A stretch of DNA of 51,181 nucleotides from an uncultured Oscillospiraceae bacterium (GCA_900545655.1 UQZY01000011.1:1-51181), one strand, 5' to 3'; counted from the stretch's first letter, positions 1 through 7,305 are shown. Translations and numbers: made by a program. Notes: generated from the sequence alone by a model not told the origin.

Positions 1-83
1 TAAACTTCATAGGAACAACAGAATCCGAGATATCCTACAACCCATTTGCATACTGCGAGAATGATCCGGTGAATGCAATTGAT
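1..83 (+). repeat. Direct repeat, copy 1 (end of RHS core)
   Basis: Positions 1-83 match 1843-1925 at 81 of 83 bases (differences at 56 and 65, both silent third-codon changes). Identity stops abruptly at the codon after GTG AAT GCA ATT GAT, exactly at the core/tip junction. The repeat is certainly longer upstream, outside the window. Confidence 0.95.
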
Positions 84-524
84 CCTACGGGAAATTATTG
101 GTATTATACCTATGCTGGCTTCAAAAAAACTCGATTAGGATTTGACGTGAATGTATCTCGTTCATTTTTATCAAAATGGTTTTGTTTAGCGTATGCATAT
201 GATTTCTTGAAAGCAAATGGTAAGTGGAATTGGTATGGTTATACATATTCCGGAATGACACAACTTAGAGTTGCACAAGAATTATGGGCACACGCAATAG
301 CGTACTATGTAGGCTCATATGTAAAAAAAGTACTTACAATAGTTGGGTTATCGTGGCGGCTAATAGATTATGTTATTGAGCACACATATGAAATAAATGT
401 AAATAGTAATGATAATAGAGCTTGGGCGTTTAGAACCCTTTGGTGGTATTCTAGTTCAATAAAGTATGCACTGTGGAGGTATACAACAATACCTTTTTGG
501 CTTTATCGTTTGATTTGTGTGTGA
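1..524 (+). CDS. RHS/YD-repeat protein, C-terminal end with variable tip (5' truncated by window edge)
   Basis: The frame is open from the left edge and ends at TGA 522-524. The first 27 residues (NFIGTTESEISYNPFAYCEN, then DPVNAID, from position 3) are the end of an RHS-associated core, whose YNPFAYCENDPVN-type motif normally marks the junction with a variable toxin tip. The roughly 145 residues after the junction are aromatic-rich (NYWYYTY, LWWYSSS) with a weakly hydrophobic stretch, and match no toxin fold I recognise. The ATG-like start at 69 is not real; the gene begins outside the window. The same core end recurs at 1843-1925 with a different tip, so this looks like an exchangeable toxin cassette. 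Toxin function is inferred from architecture only. The protein is probably surface-exposed or secreted. Confidence 0.75.
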   Translation, partial: NFIGTTESEISYNPFAYCENDPVNAIDPTGNYWYYTYAGFKKTRLGFDVNVSRSFLSKWFCLAYAYDFLKANGKWNWYGYTYSGMTQLRVAQELWAHAIAYYVGSYVKKVLTIVGLSWRLIDYVIEHTYEINVNSNDNRAWAFRTLWWYSSSIKYALWRYTTIPFWLYRLICV

Positions 525-540
525 AAAGTGGTGCTTTTTT

Positions 541-1125
541 ATGAGAAAAAAGTTGTTATGTTTTATGGGAATATTTTTAATACTAATTATTTTTTCTACA
601 TTATTTGTATATTATTTTCTTATGGATAATTTGTATGAGCCAATTATTATAACGGATGTAGATGAGTATAGTGCGATTTTTGATATTAAATACCCTGAAA
701 AACACATTGATTATGAGACAAAACTATTTCCAAAAACAATTGATAACCTTGATGTTCAAAAGTACGAGTTTATACACAAAACATATAGTCTTTTTGGTAC
801 GGGGTGGCAAATTGTACTTGATATAAGGTATGATAACGATTCTTTTTCCGAAGAAGTCGAACGGATAAAATCGCTTTGTAAAAATTCTCCGATTTATGGA
901 ATATCAGAACATTTTGAAAATCAGGCATATGCAACTGTATGGAAAAATTACAATTGTTATGAGTATGCAATTGTAGATGAGAAAAATAGTCAGATAGCAT
1001 ATGTTTATCTTCAATTAGTTCCACCTGAAAAGATTACAATTGAGAAAAAGTATATTCCAAAAGATTATGATGAGCTGTATAGGTTTGGCGACGAAAAAAC
1101 ACATATTTTCTCAATATATCAATAA
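541..1125 (+). CDS. Membrane-anchored putative immunity protein, paired with first RHS tip
   Basis: The 194-aa protein starts 17 bases after the RHS stop. ATG 541 (MRKKLLCFMG) is preferred to the in-frame ATG 517, which overlaps the RHS gene, because it places a Lys/Arg cluster directly before one hydrophobic segment (about residues 5-30). The rest is soluble and probably outside the membrane. The body is clearly related to the protein at 2283-2924: FPKTIDNLDVQKY versus FPKDIDSLNVKKY, and YAIVDEKNSQIAYVYLQ versus YALVDEKEKRVVYVYMQ. Small proteins directly after RHS tips are usually cognate immunity proteins; that role is inferred here. Base composition is strongly A+T-rich compared with the housekeeping genes to the right. 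Confidence 0.6.
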   Translation: MRKKLLCFMGIFLILIIFSTLFVYYFLMDNLYEPIIITDVDEYSAIFDIKYPEKHIDYETKLFPKTIDNLDVQKYEFIHKTYSLFGTGWQIVLDIRYDNDSFSEEVERIKSLCKNSPIYGISEHFENQAYATVWKNYNCYEYAIVDEKNSQIAYVYLQLVPPEKITIEKKYIPKDYDELYRFGDEKTHIFSIYQ

Positions 1126-1245
1126 GATAAATAATATTTGAGGCGCATTTTGCACCGATAAAGTAACATCGCCAAGCCTCTTTCAACGAGTAGAGTATCA
1201 CATATGATGTAGAGCCATAAAAAGTTTTTAATTAATAAAATTTTG

Positions 1246-1284
1246 ACACCCCAAAACAAATTTGTAGTTTTGGGGTGTTGTTCT
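1246..1284 (+). terminator. Hairpin terminator after first tip/immunity pair
   Basis: A perfect 12-bp stem is formed by ACACCCCAAAAC (1246-1257) and GTTTTGGGGTGT (1267-1278) with a 9-base loop, followed by the modest T-rich tail TGTTCT. It separates the first pair from the orphan RHS cassette. The only in-frame start for that cassette (GTG 1275) lies inside this stem. Confidence 0.65.
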
Positions 1285-2261
1285 ATCTGTATGAAATTTG
1301 CATTGTTAATCGCTTTTTTGGATATAGTATTACGTATGATGAAGTGGGTAACCCTCTGACATATAGAGGAAATACCCTTACATGGAATTTCGGAAGAAGA
1401 CTTGCAAGTTTTGGAAATATTTCGTATACTTACAATGAGGATGGAATAAGAACCAAAAAGATTATCGGAAATAAAACTACGGAGTTCTATCTTGACGGTT
1501 CCAATATCATCAGACAGTCAGACGGAACGAATACACTTTTTTTCTTCTATGACAGAGATGATAACCTCACAGGCTTTGAGTATGACGGAGACGTTTATTT
1601 TTACGTAAAGAATATGCAGGGAGATATCGTTGCTATCTCTGACGACTCCGGCAATGTTGTAGCTGAGTATACTTATGATCCATGGGGTAAAGTTCTTTCG
1701 GTAACCGGAACAAATTCTGCACTCGGAAATCTTAATCCGTTCCGTTACCGTGGTTACTACTATGACACAGATACAAATCTTTACTACCTTCAGTCAAGAT
1801 ACTATGACCCTGAAACCGGTAGATTCTTAAATTCCGATGACGTAAACTTCATAGGAACAACAGAATCCGAGATATCCTACAACCCATTTGCATACTGTGA
1901 GAATGACCCGGTGAATGCAATTGATGAATGTGGTTATTTGGGACGGTATTGGTGGAATAGTGTTAAATGGGTTTCAAGGATTATAGATGTAATTATCATT
2001 GCTGTGTCACTTGGAAGAACATATATGAGTTATAAAGCATTGAAACAATTTCTAAAAGTGAATAAAAACAGGGTCGTATATCAAATACGTGGAAAAATTT
2101 TAGAATATTTCGGATGGTCTATTGTACGTGTTTTACCAACTGTTATTGAAATTGCTTTAACTTTATTTGGAACAAGCATTGGTGAGATGATTGCAAAAGC
2201 TTTAGATTATATTGACAGTTGGTGGGGATATAAGAGAAGTAATGGTTATATTTTAAACTGA
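1275..2261 (+). CDS. Orphan RHS-core cassette with a second, different C-terminal tip
   Basis: Recognisable RHS sequence starts only at about 1323 (YSITYDEVGNPLTYRGN) and runs through YD repeats (YTYNEDGIRTKK, GDIVAISDDSGNVVAEYTYD, PWGKVLS) and the RHS-associated core motif (NPFRYRGYYYDTDTNLYYLQ, SRYYDPETGRF) to NPFAYCENDPVNAID at about 1925. A new tip of about 110 residues follows, with hydrophobic stretches (IIDVIIIAVSL, VIEIALTLFG). The nominal GTG start at 1275 has no ribosome binding site and lies inside a terminator stem, and the roughly 16 residues before the core are not RHS-like. The unit therefore lacks the secretion and shell-forming part and is probably a silent donor cassette or a relic left by tip displacement. 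The downstream gene at 2283 is its likely immunity partner. Confidence 0.7.
   Translation: MLFYLYEICIVNRFFGYSITYDEVGNPLTYRGNTLTWNFGRRLASFGNISYTYNEDGIRTKKIIGNKTTEFYLDGSNIIRQSDGTNTLFFFYDRDDNLTGFEYDGDVYFYVKNMQGDIVAISDDSGNVVAEYTYDPWGKVLSVTGTNSALGNLNPFRYRGYYYDTDTNLYYLQSRYYDPETGRFLNSDDVNFIGTTESEISYNPFAYCENDPVNAIDECGYLGRYWWNSVKWVSRIIDVIIIAVSLGRTYMSYKALKQFLKVNKNRVVYQIRGKILEYFGWSIVRVLPTVIEIALTLFGTSIGEMIAKALDYIDSWWGYKRSNGYILN
1843..1925 (+). repeat. Direct repeat, copy 2 (end of RHS core)
   Basis: This is the partner of 1-83, with two silent mismatches. Divergence begins at 1926 where the tip starts. Homology this close in adjacent genes is a substrate for recombination that would swap tips. Confidence 0.95.
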
Positions 2262-2282
2262 AAGCAGTGAGGATTAAGATAA

Positions 2283-2924
2283 ATGAAAAAAAATATAAAA
2301 AGGTATTCGTTATTAGTCGAGTTAACTACTATATGTTTATTACTGTGGATATGGCTAACTATGGAAGTAGAGATGGCGGGTACTATCTATCTAATTCCTA
2401 AAATTTTCGGAGTTTTTGTCGCGTCTGTTATTTGGATTGTGTATTTTATTTACTTTTTTATACTTGGTAAAGGCAAAAAATTGAATGATTTGATAGAATA
2501 TGCAGAAAAAAGTGACCTTGAATCATCATACGAAAATGTGATGCTAATTGGTGGTGAAAATTGTGTAGATTTTTTTCCAAAAGATATAGATTCCTTAAAT
2601 GTAAAAAAATATATATGTGAATACATTACAGGAAAAAGTATTCCTTCATGGCAAATGGAACTTATTATAGAATATAGTGATGATATAGCCTTTGAAGATG
2701 AACTGTACCGCATAAAAAAATTATCCGATTGTGATAAAACTAATGATATGAGTAGTTTGTTTAATATGACTGTGTATATTGAAACCTGGAATAAATTTAG
2801 TTGTTATCAGTATGCCTTAGTGGACGAAAAAGAAAAAAGAGTTGTATATGTATATATGCAAAATATAAAAAATACAGATATGATTATTGATAAGTTCTAT
2901 TTACCCCAAGGTTTATATAAATAG
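2283..2924 (+). CDS. Membrane-anchored putative immunity protein, paired with second RHS tip
   Basis: The 213-aa protein starts 21 bases after the orphan RHS stop, behind a GAGG-containing leader. Two hydrophobic segments (about residues 9-24 and 35-60, ending in a Lys-rich GKGKKLN) are followed by a soluble domain related to the 541-1125 product: FPKDIDSLNVKKY, W.M.L.I.Y, YQYALVDEKEKRVVYVYMQ and a final DKFYLP motif. The two proteins share this scaffold although their neighbouring RHS tips do not look alike. An immunity function that guards the membrane or the extracytoplasmic side is inferred from position and topology. I know no named family for it. Confidence 0.6.
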   Translation: MKKNIKRYSLLVELTTICLLLWIWLTMEVEMAGTIYLIPKIFGVFVASVIWIVYFIYFFILGKGKKLNDLIEYAEKSDLESSYENVMLIGGENCVDFFPKDIDSLNVKKYICEYITGKSIPSWQMELIIEYSDDIAFEDELYRIKKLSDCDKTNDMSSLFNMTVYIETWNKFSCYQYALVDEKEKRVVYVYMQNIKNTDMIIDKFYLPQGLYK

Positions 2925-2951
2925 TTCTTTTATATAAACCTTTTATCAACT

Positions 2952-3000
2952 GAAGCACATCAAAATCAATGATAACTTTTGATGTGCTTCGTTATGTCAT
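2952..3000 (+). terminator. Hairpin terminator after second immunity gene
   Basis: A perfect 14-bp stem is formed by GAAGCACATCAAAA (2952-2965) and TTTTGATGTGCTTC (2977-2990) around an 11-base loop. The tail GTTATGTCATTTTTA is T-rich only a little further on. Confidence 0.65.
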
Positions 3001-3068
3001 TTTTAATTTTCTCCATGTCAAAGTTTAATTTAGTTGTGATGCTACAAAAGTTGCACCATATATGACGT

Positions 3069-3218
3069 ATGTCCATTTTAATAGGTATAGTGCAGTTTTC
3101 AATGATAGTATATATTGATGAAAAGAACGAAAAAATTATGTATGAAAAAGATTTTCACATAGCCGAAAGCAAATATGTTAACATGCTGCTTGATATTTTG
3201 AAAGAAAAATATCTGTAA
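3069..3218 (+). pseudogene. Decayed fragment of a third immunity-like gene
   Basis: A 49-codon frame encodes MSILIGIVQFSMIVYIDEKN and continues EKIMYEKDF to a TAA at 3216-3218. The segment IVYIDEKNEKIMY resembles the IVDEKNSQIAYVY and LVDEKEKRVVYVY segments of the two intact immunity-like proteins. The N-terminal anchor and the FPK block are missing and no RHS tip precedes it. It is best read as the 3' remnant of a former third cassette; a short unrelated ORF cannot be excluded. Confidence 0.4.
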
Positions 3219-3225
3219 ATGCTAC

Positions 3226-3266
3226 AAACACCTCAAAATTGCGAAAGTTTTGAGGTGTTTTCTCTT
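3226..3266 (+). terminator. Hairpin terminator closing the RHS island
   Basis: A perfect 13-bp stem is formed by AAACACCTCAAAA (3226-3238) and TTTTGAGGTGTTT (3248-3260) with a 9-base loop and tail TTCTCTT. It lies just after the immunity-like remnant and before the oxidoreductase promoter region. Confidence 0.75.
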
Positions 3267-3302
3267 GAAAATTCATCATCGTTTTGATAAAATATATGTG
3301 TA

Positions 3303-3322
3303 TATAATTGGTCTGACCAATT
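3303..3322 (+). promoter_or_regulatory. -10 box overlapped by a GntR/FadR-type operator
   Basis: TATAAT at 3303-3308 is a consensus -10 box (the -35 region is poor). It overlaps the perfect odd dyad AATTGGTCTGACCAATT (3306-3322), whose TGGTC-N-GACCA core is the pattern bound by FadR-subfamily GntR regulators such as PdhR, LldR and FadR. The position over the -10/+1 region implies repression of the 3375 gene. The regulator itself is not in this window. Confidence 0.6.
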
Positions 3323-3374
3323 TTTGTCTTGTTAATGGATACAAATGAATAATTGATGAAAGGGAGTATAGTCA

Positions 3375-6164
3375 ATGAGTAAAGCAGATCTTAACGACAG
3401 AGAACTTTATCCCGAGATAAAGTATCCGGAGTACAACGGAAGCGATGAGCCGTTCCGACCTGTTATTGCAGAGCTTGCAAAGGCTGTTACGGACAGAATT
3501 CCGCAGAAGCTCGGACTTAAAAAGGTGACGAAGGAAGATCCCGAATACTGGGGTCTTGCCGCAATGTGTACTGATGAGATGGCTGAAATCGCGCTCAAAA
3601 TGGGTGTAAGAAAGCCGAAGACTCTTGCAGAGATGGTTGAGCTTACCGGAAGAAGTGCCGAGGAGCTTGAGCCTATACTCCAGCAGATGGCTGTAAACGG
3701 TGTTATTGAGTACAACTGGGAGAACCTGCAGCATGAAAAGCAGTATGTTCTTCCGATGTTTGTACCGGGCAGCGCCGAGTTTTCAAACATGAATGCCGAC
3801 CTTTTGGAGGAGCATCCTGAGGTAGGTATTTTCTTTGAAAGAATGACAAGACTTCCCCTTGATAAAATAACAAAATTCGTACCCGAGGGCGGAGCCGGAA
3901 TCGGTATGCACGTTATTCCGGTTGAAGAGGCAATCTCAATGGAAAACCATTCGGTATCCATAGAGCATATCTCTCACTGGCTCGACAAGTATGAGGGCAA
4001 GTATGCAGCGTCTCCCTGCTCCTGTCGTCGCTCGAGAAAGATTTTTGACGAGGGCTGTGCCGATGACCCTGATGACTGGTGTATAGCTGTCGGAGACATG
4101 GCTGACTATGTTGTCGAGACAAATAAGGGCGGCCATTATATCACAAAGGAAGAGGCTCTTGAAATACTGAAAAAAGCCGAAGAAAACGGATTTGTTCACC
4201 AGATAACCAATATCGACGGTCAGGACAAGATTTTTGCAATCTGCAACTGTAACGTCAATGTATGTTACGCACTCCGCACCTCTCAGCTTTACAATACTCC
4301 GAATATGTCGCGCTCCGCATATGTTGCAAAGGTCACGGAGCAGAACTGTGTTGCCTGCGGCAAGTGTGTTGAGGTGTGTCCTGCGGGTGCTGTAAAGCTC
4401 GGACAGAAGCTTTGCACTAAGGACGGCAAGAAGGTTGAGTACAAGAAGATACCGCTTCCGTCAGACCAAAAGTGGGGCGAGCACATGTGGAGCCCGAACT
4501 ACAGGGATCTTAACCGTATAAACTGCTATGACACAGGTACGGCACCCTGTAAGACGGCATGTCCCGCTCATATCGCCATTCAGGGATATATCCAGATGGC
4601 AAAAGAGGGCAGATATGAAGAGGCTCTCGCTCTCATCAAAAAAGACAATCCGCTTCCTGCAATCTGCGGACGCGTATGTAACAGGCGCTGTGAGGATGCA
4701 TGTACACGCGGAACAATTGACAAGCCTGTTGCGATAGATGAGATAAAGAAGTTTATAGCAGAGCGTGACCTTAATGCGAAAACAAGGTATATACCGAAGA
4801 AGACCGTTCCGTCAACCAAGGGTGGTTTTGACGAAAAGGTTGCCATAATCGGAGCAGGCCCCGCAGGTCTTTCCTGCGCATACTTCCTTGCCCTTACAGG
4901 CTACAAGCCGGTTATCTTTGAAAAGAGTGAGAAGCCGGGCGGAATGCTCAGATACGGTATTCCGTCATTTAAACTCGAAAAGGACGTTATAGACGCAGAG
5001 ATTGAGGTTATAAAATCACTCGGCGTTGAGATAAGGTGCGGAGTTGAGATAGGCAAGGATTTCACAATTGCGCAGCTTCGAGAGCTCGGTTATAAGGCGT
5101 TTTACATCGCCATCGGATGCCAGGGCGGAAAGAAGGCAGGAATTCCGGGTGAGGATTCCGCCGACGTTTATACCGCAGTTGACTTCCTTCGCAGGGCAGG
5201 AGAGGACGAGGCGTTCCCGCTTTCGGGAGACGTTGTGGTTGTCGGCGGCGGTAATGTTGCAATTGATGCAGCAAGAGTGTCAACAAGAGTCGGTGCGAAA
5301 AAGGTATCCATGTTCTGTCTTGAAGCACGTAACGAAATGCCAGCAAGTGACGAGGAAATCGAAGAGGCGGAGGCAGAGGGCATCTCCATAAGCAACGGAT
5401 ACGGCCCGAAGGAAATCCTTGTTGAGGACGGCAGGGTTACGGGCGTCGTGTTCAAAAAGTGCGTAAGTGTATTTGACGAAAATCACAGATTTGCTCCGAG
5501 ATATGACGAAAATGACCTTATCACCGTTCCTTGCTCACATGTTATTCTCTCTATCGGTCAGTCCATAGAATGGGGTAACCTTATCGACGGCACAAAGGTT
5601 GAACTCGGCAGAGGAAACGGCGCTGTCGCAAACAAGCTTACATATCAGACAGCAGAGCCGGACATCTTTGTCGGAGGCGATGTATACACAGGTCCGAAAT
5701 TTGCCATAGACGCAATTGCGGCAGGAAGAGAGGGAGCAATCTCTATCCACAGATACGTGCAGCCTCATTCTTCGCTCACGATAGGCCGTAACAGACGTGA
5801 CTTTATTGAACTTGACAAAGAGAATATCAGTGTTAAAAACTATGACAATTCCGACAGACAGAAGCCGACAATGGATGAGTCCATAGCAAACCTTAAGTCC
5901 TTCAAAGATCCGATAAAGCCGCTTACAGAAACACAGATAAAGCTCGAGGCACACAGGTGTCTTTCATGCGGTGCATCGGTTGTTGACACGAACAAGTGTA
6001 TAGGCTGCGGACTCTGTACAACAAGGTGCGAATTTGACGCAATCAAGCTTTACAGAGACAATCCGGGATGCTCCACAATGAGGACCTCGGAGGAAAAACT
6101 TAAGTATATCCTGCCGAATATGGCTAAGCAGTCGATTAAGATAAAGTTCCGTAAGGCAAAATAA
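3375..6164 (+). CDS. FAD-dependent NAD(P) oxidoreductase with GltD-like module and ferredoxin domains
   Basis: The 929-aa protein starts at ATG 3375 behind GGGAG. About residues 1-300 form an N-terminal domain with unusual cysteine clusters (PCSCRRS, CADDPDDWC, CNCNVNVC). A ferredoxin-type 4Fe-4S motif follows (CVACGKCVEVCP). From about residue 385 there is a GltD/PreT-like half: the FeS-binding helix domain (CKTACPAHIAIQG, CGRVCNRRCEDACTRG), an FAD dinucleotide fold (IIGAGPAGLSCAYFLALTGY), an NAD(P) fold (VVVVGGGNVAIDAARV) and the second FAD motif IFVGGDVYTGPKFAIDAI. A final ferredoxin site (CIGCGLCTTRCEFDA) lies near the C-terminus. It is a soluble electron-transfer enzyme moving electrons between NAD(P)H and ferredoxin or another carrier. 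The substrate is not evident. It stands alone behind a GntR-type operator. Confidence 0.85.
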   Translation: MSKADLNDRELYPEIKYPEYNGSDEPFRPVIAELAKAVTDRIPQKLGLKKVTKEDPEYWGLAAMCTDEMAEIALKMGVRKPKTLAEMVELTGRSAEELEPILQQMAVNGVIEYNWENLQHEKQYVLPMFVPGSAEFSNMNADLLEEHPEVGIFFERMTRLPLDKITKFVPEGGAGIGMHVIPVEEAISMENHSVSIEHISHWLDKYEGKYAASPCSCRRSRKIFDEGCADDPDDWCIAVGDMADYVVETNKGGHYITKEEALEILKKAEENGFVHQITNIDGQDKIFAICNCNVNVCYALRTSQLYNTPNMSRSAYVAKVTEQNCVACGKCVEVCPAGAVKLGQKLCTKDGKKVEYKKIPLPSDQKWGEHMWSPNYRDLNRINCYDTGTAPCKTACPAHIAIQGYIQMAKEGRYEEALALIKKDNPLPAICGRVCNRRCEDACTRGTIDKPVAIDEIKKFIAERDLNAKTRYIPKKTVPSTKGGFDEKVAIIGAGPAGLSCAYFLALTGYKPVIFEKSEKPGGMLRYGIPSFKLEKDVIDAEIEVIKSLGVEIRCGVEIGKDFTIAQLRELGYKAFYIAIGCQGGKKAGIPGEDSADVYTAVDFLRRAGEDEAFPLSGDVVVVGGGNVAIDAARVSTRVGAKKVSMFCLEARNEMPASDEEIEEAEAEGISISNGYGPKEILVEDGRVTGVVFKKCVSVFDENHRFAPRYDENDLITVPCSHVILSIGQSIEWGNLIDGTKVELGRGNGAVANKLTYQTAEPDIFVGGDVYTGPKFAIDAIAAGREGAISIHRYVQPHSSLTIGRNRRDFIELDKENISVKNYDNSDRQKPTMDESIANLKSFKDPIKPLTETQIKLEAHRCLSCGASVVDTNKCIGCGLCTTRCEFDAIKLYRDNPGCSTMRTSEEKLKYILPNMAKQSIKIKFRKAK

Positions 6165-6173
6165 AAAAACTCG

Positions 6174-6202
6174 TTGAAAAAACGGCCTGCATATGCTAAA
6201 AT
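6174..6202 (+). promoter_or_regulatory. Promoter of tRNA-Leu
   Basis: TTGAAA (6174-6179) and TAAAAT (6197-6202) are separated by exactly 17 bases, with a TG extension (TGC) before the -10 box. A start near 6209 gives a leader of about 28 bases before the tRNA. The -10 box sits in the loop and arm of an inverted repeat (CCTGCATAT 6186-6194, ATATGCAGG 6201-6209), which may also act as a weak terminator for the oxidoreductase. Confidence 0.75.
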
Positions 6203-6236
6203 ATGCAGGTCGATTGCTTCTCTGAAGCATATATAC

Positions 6237-6323
6237 GCTGGTGTGGCGAAATCGGCAGACGCAAGGGACTTAAAATCCCTCGGTGGCAACACCGTACCGG
6301 TTCAAGTCCGGTCACCAGCACCA
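6237..6323 (+). tRNA. tRNA-Leu (UAA anticodon)
   Basis: The acceptor stem GCTGGTG (6237-6243) pairs with CACCAGC (6313-6319), followed by discriminator A and an encoded CCA. The anticodon stem AGGGA/TCCCT encloses loop CTTAAAA, giving anticodon TAA, which reads UUA and UUG. A long type II variable arm (CGGTGGCAACACCG) and the T-loop GGTTCAAGTCC identify it as leucine tRNA. The canonical AAATCGGCAGAC D-arm is present. Confidence 0.97.
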
Positions 6324-6328
6324 AAAAA

Positions 6329-6381
6329 CGGGGAGTCTATACGCGGGTATGTGTTATGGACTTCCCGTAAATTGCTTTTTA
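6329..6381 (+). terminator. Hairpin terminator after tRNA-Leu
   Basis: CGGGGAGTC (6329-6337) pairs with GACTTCCCG (6359-6367) with one G-T wobble and a 21-base loop, followed by TAAATTGCTTTTTA. It starts six bases after the CCA end. Confidence 0.55.
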
Positions 6382-6442
6382 AGTTATTATGATATTAAAC
6401 TTTTTTGGATTCTTATGATTCTTTTGCGAGGGGGAGTCTTAT

Positions 6443-7258
6443 TTGAAGAACCGATTGATTTCGGAAGACGATAAGGAAAAAAGTATTCAAAAAAATATTG
6501 ACCTTATGCAGCGCACTCCCGCCGAGAAGGTTCAGAAAATTGCGAACATAATCATAACCGTGCTGTGGATTGCACTCATAGTTCTCTGTGTTATAAACAA
6601 GGATAAAATAACGGTTGACGGTGTGCTTAAGCTTACTCCTGCGAGTCCTGTGCTTGCGGCACTTTTTATGATTATTATTTTCGGACTGAAAAGCATATGT
6701 GTTGTTGTTTATGTGGGCTTTTTGTATGCGCTGACGGGGATTATGTTTCCCATGTACGAGGCTATAGCCATAAACCTCATCGGTACGGTTGTTATGCTTA
6801 CTATTCCGTATGTGTGGGGACGTTATGCGGGAAAGAGCGCTCTTCAATACGTTGAGAGAAAATCCCCTAAGGTGAAGAGAGTTCAGGAACTTTCCGAAAT
6901 TAACAGCTTCCTTTTTACGCTTATTCTTCGTTCAAACGGTGTCCTTCCCTGTGACATAATGAGCATTTACCTCGGTGCGATAGGGGTTCCGTATCCCACA
7001 TATCTCGGGGCGTCGGTTCTCGGAATGCTTGTGCTTGCCGTGACATTTCCGATTATAGGAACTAACGTGCTGAACATCAGATCTCCGCAATTTTTAATTG
7101 CACTTGCGATAAACCTTGTAGTTATGGCAGGGTCGGTTGCTGCGTATGCGATAATTCTCAAAAAAAAGAGAAAAGAAAAAGAAAATCTTTCCGAAGAAGC
7201 GGATTATGATAAGGAAGTCGCTTTTTTAGAAAGCAAGGACGAGAATGATAAGCCTTGA
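6443..7258 (+). CDS. VTT/DedA-like (TVP38/TMEM64 family) membrane protein
   Basis: The 271-aa integral membrane protein is read from TTG 6443, placed right after the strong site GAGGGGGAG; no better start exists. After a charged 30-residue N-terminus there are five to six hydrophobic segments (IIITVLWIALIVLCVI, a segment ending in FMIIIFGLKSICVVVY, IAINLIGTVVMLTIPYVWG, and two C-terminal ones). The FTLILRSNGVLPCDIMSIYL block is the re-entrant VTT/SNARE-associated-Golgi motif. The C-terminus is a highly charged cytoplasmic tail. Family members act in lipid scrambling or undecaprenyl/phospholipid transport; the substrate here is unknown. It is apparently monocistronic between a tRNA terminator and a convergent terminator. 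Confidence 0.8.
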   Translation: MKNRLISEDDKEKSIQKNIDLMQRTPAEKVQKIANIIITVLWIALIVLCVINKDKITVDGVLKLTPASPVLAALFMIIIFGLKSICVVVYVGFLYALTGIMFPMYEAIAINLIGTVVMLTIPYVWGRYAGKSALQYVERKSPKVKRVQELSEINSFLFTLILRSNGVLPCDIMSIYLGAIGVPYPTYLGASVLGMLVLAVTFPIIGTNVLNIRSPQFLIALAINLVVMAGSVAAYAIILKKKRKEKENLSEEADYDKEVAFLESKDENDKP

Positions 7259-7263
7259 ATGAT

Positions 7264-7305
7264 AAGTCAGGTCTGCATGACTAAGCCGCAGACCTGACTT
7301 TTTGT
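7264..7305. terminator. Strong intrinsic terminator, probably bidirectional
   Basis: A 13-bp perfect stem is formed by AAGTCAGGTCTGC (7264-7276) and GCAGACCTGACTT (7288-7300), followed by TTTGTG. It lies between the VTT gene and the convergent DUF11 gene and can serve both strands, since AA flanks the left arm. Confidence 0.85.

Noticed and set aside
3407..5954. Several long minus-strand frames inside the oxidoreductase gene
   Set aside because: They lie wholly within a gene with clear protein motifs, lack ribosome binding sites and look like codon-bias shadows.
6186..6209. Inverted repeat CCTGCATAT/ATATGCAGG as a main terminator of the oxidoreductase gene
   Set aside because: There is no T tract after it, and a well-spaced promoter (6174-6202) for tRNA-Leu overlaps it; kept only as a possible secondary role.
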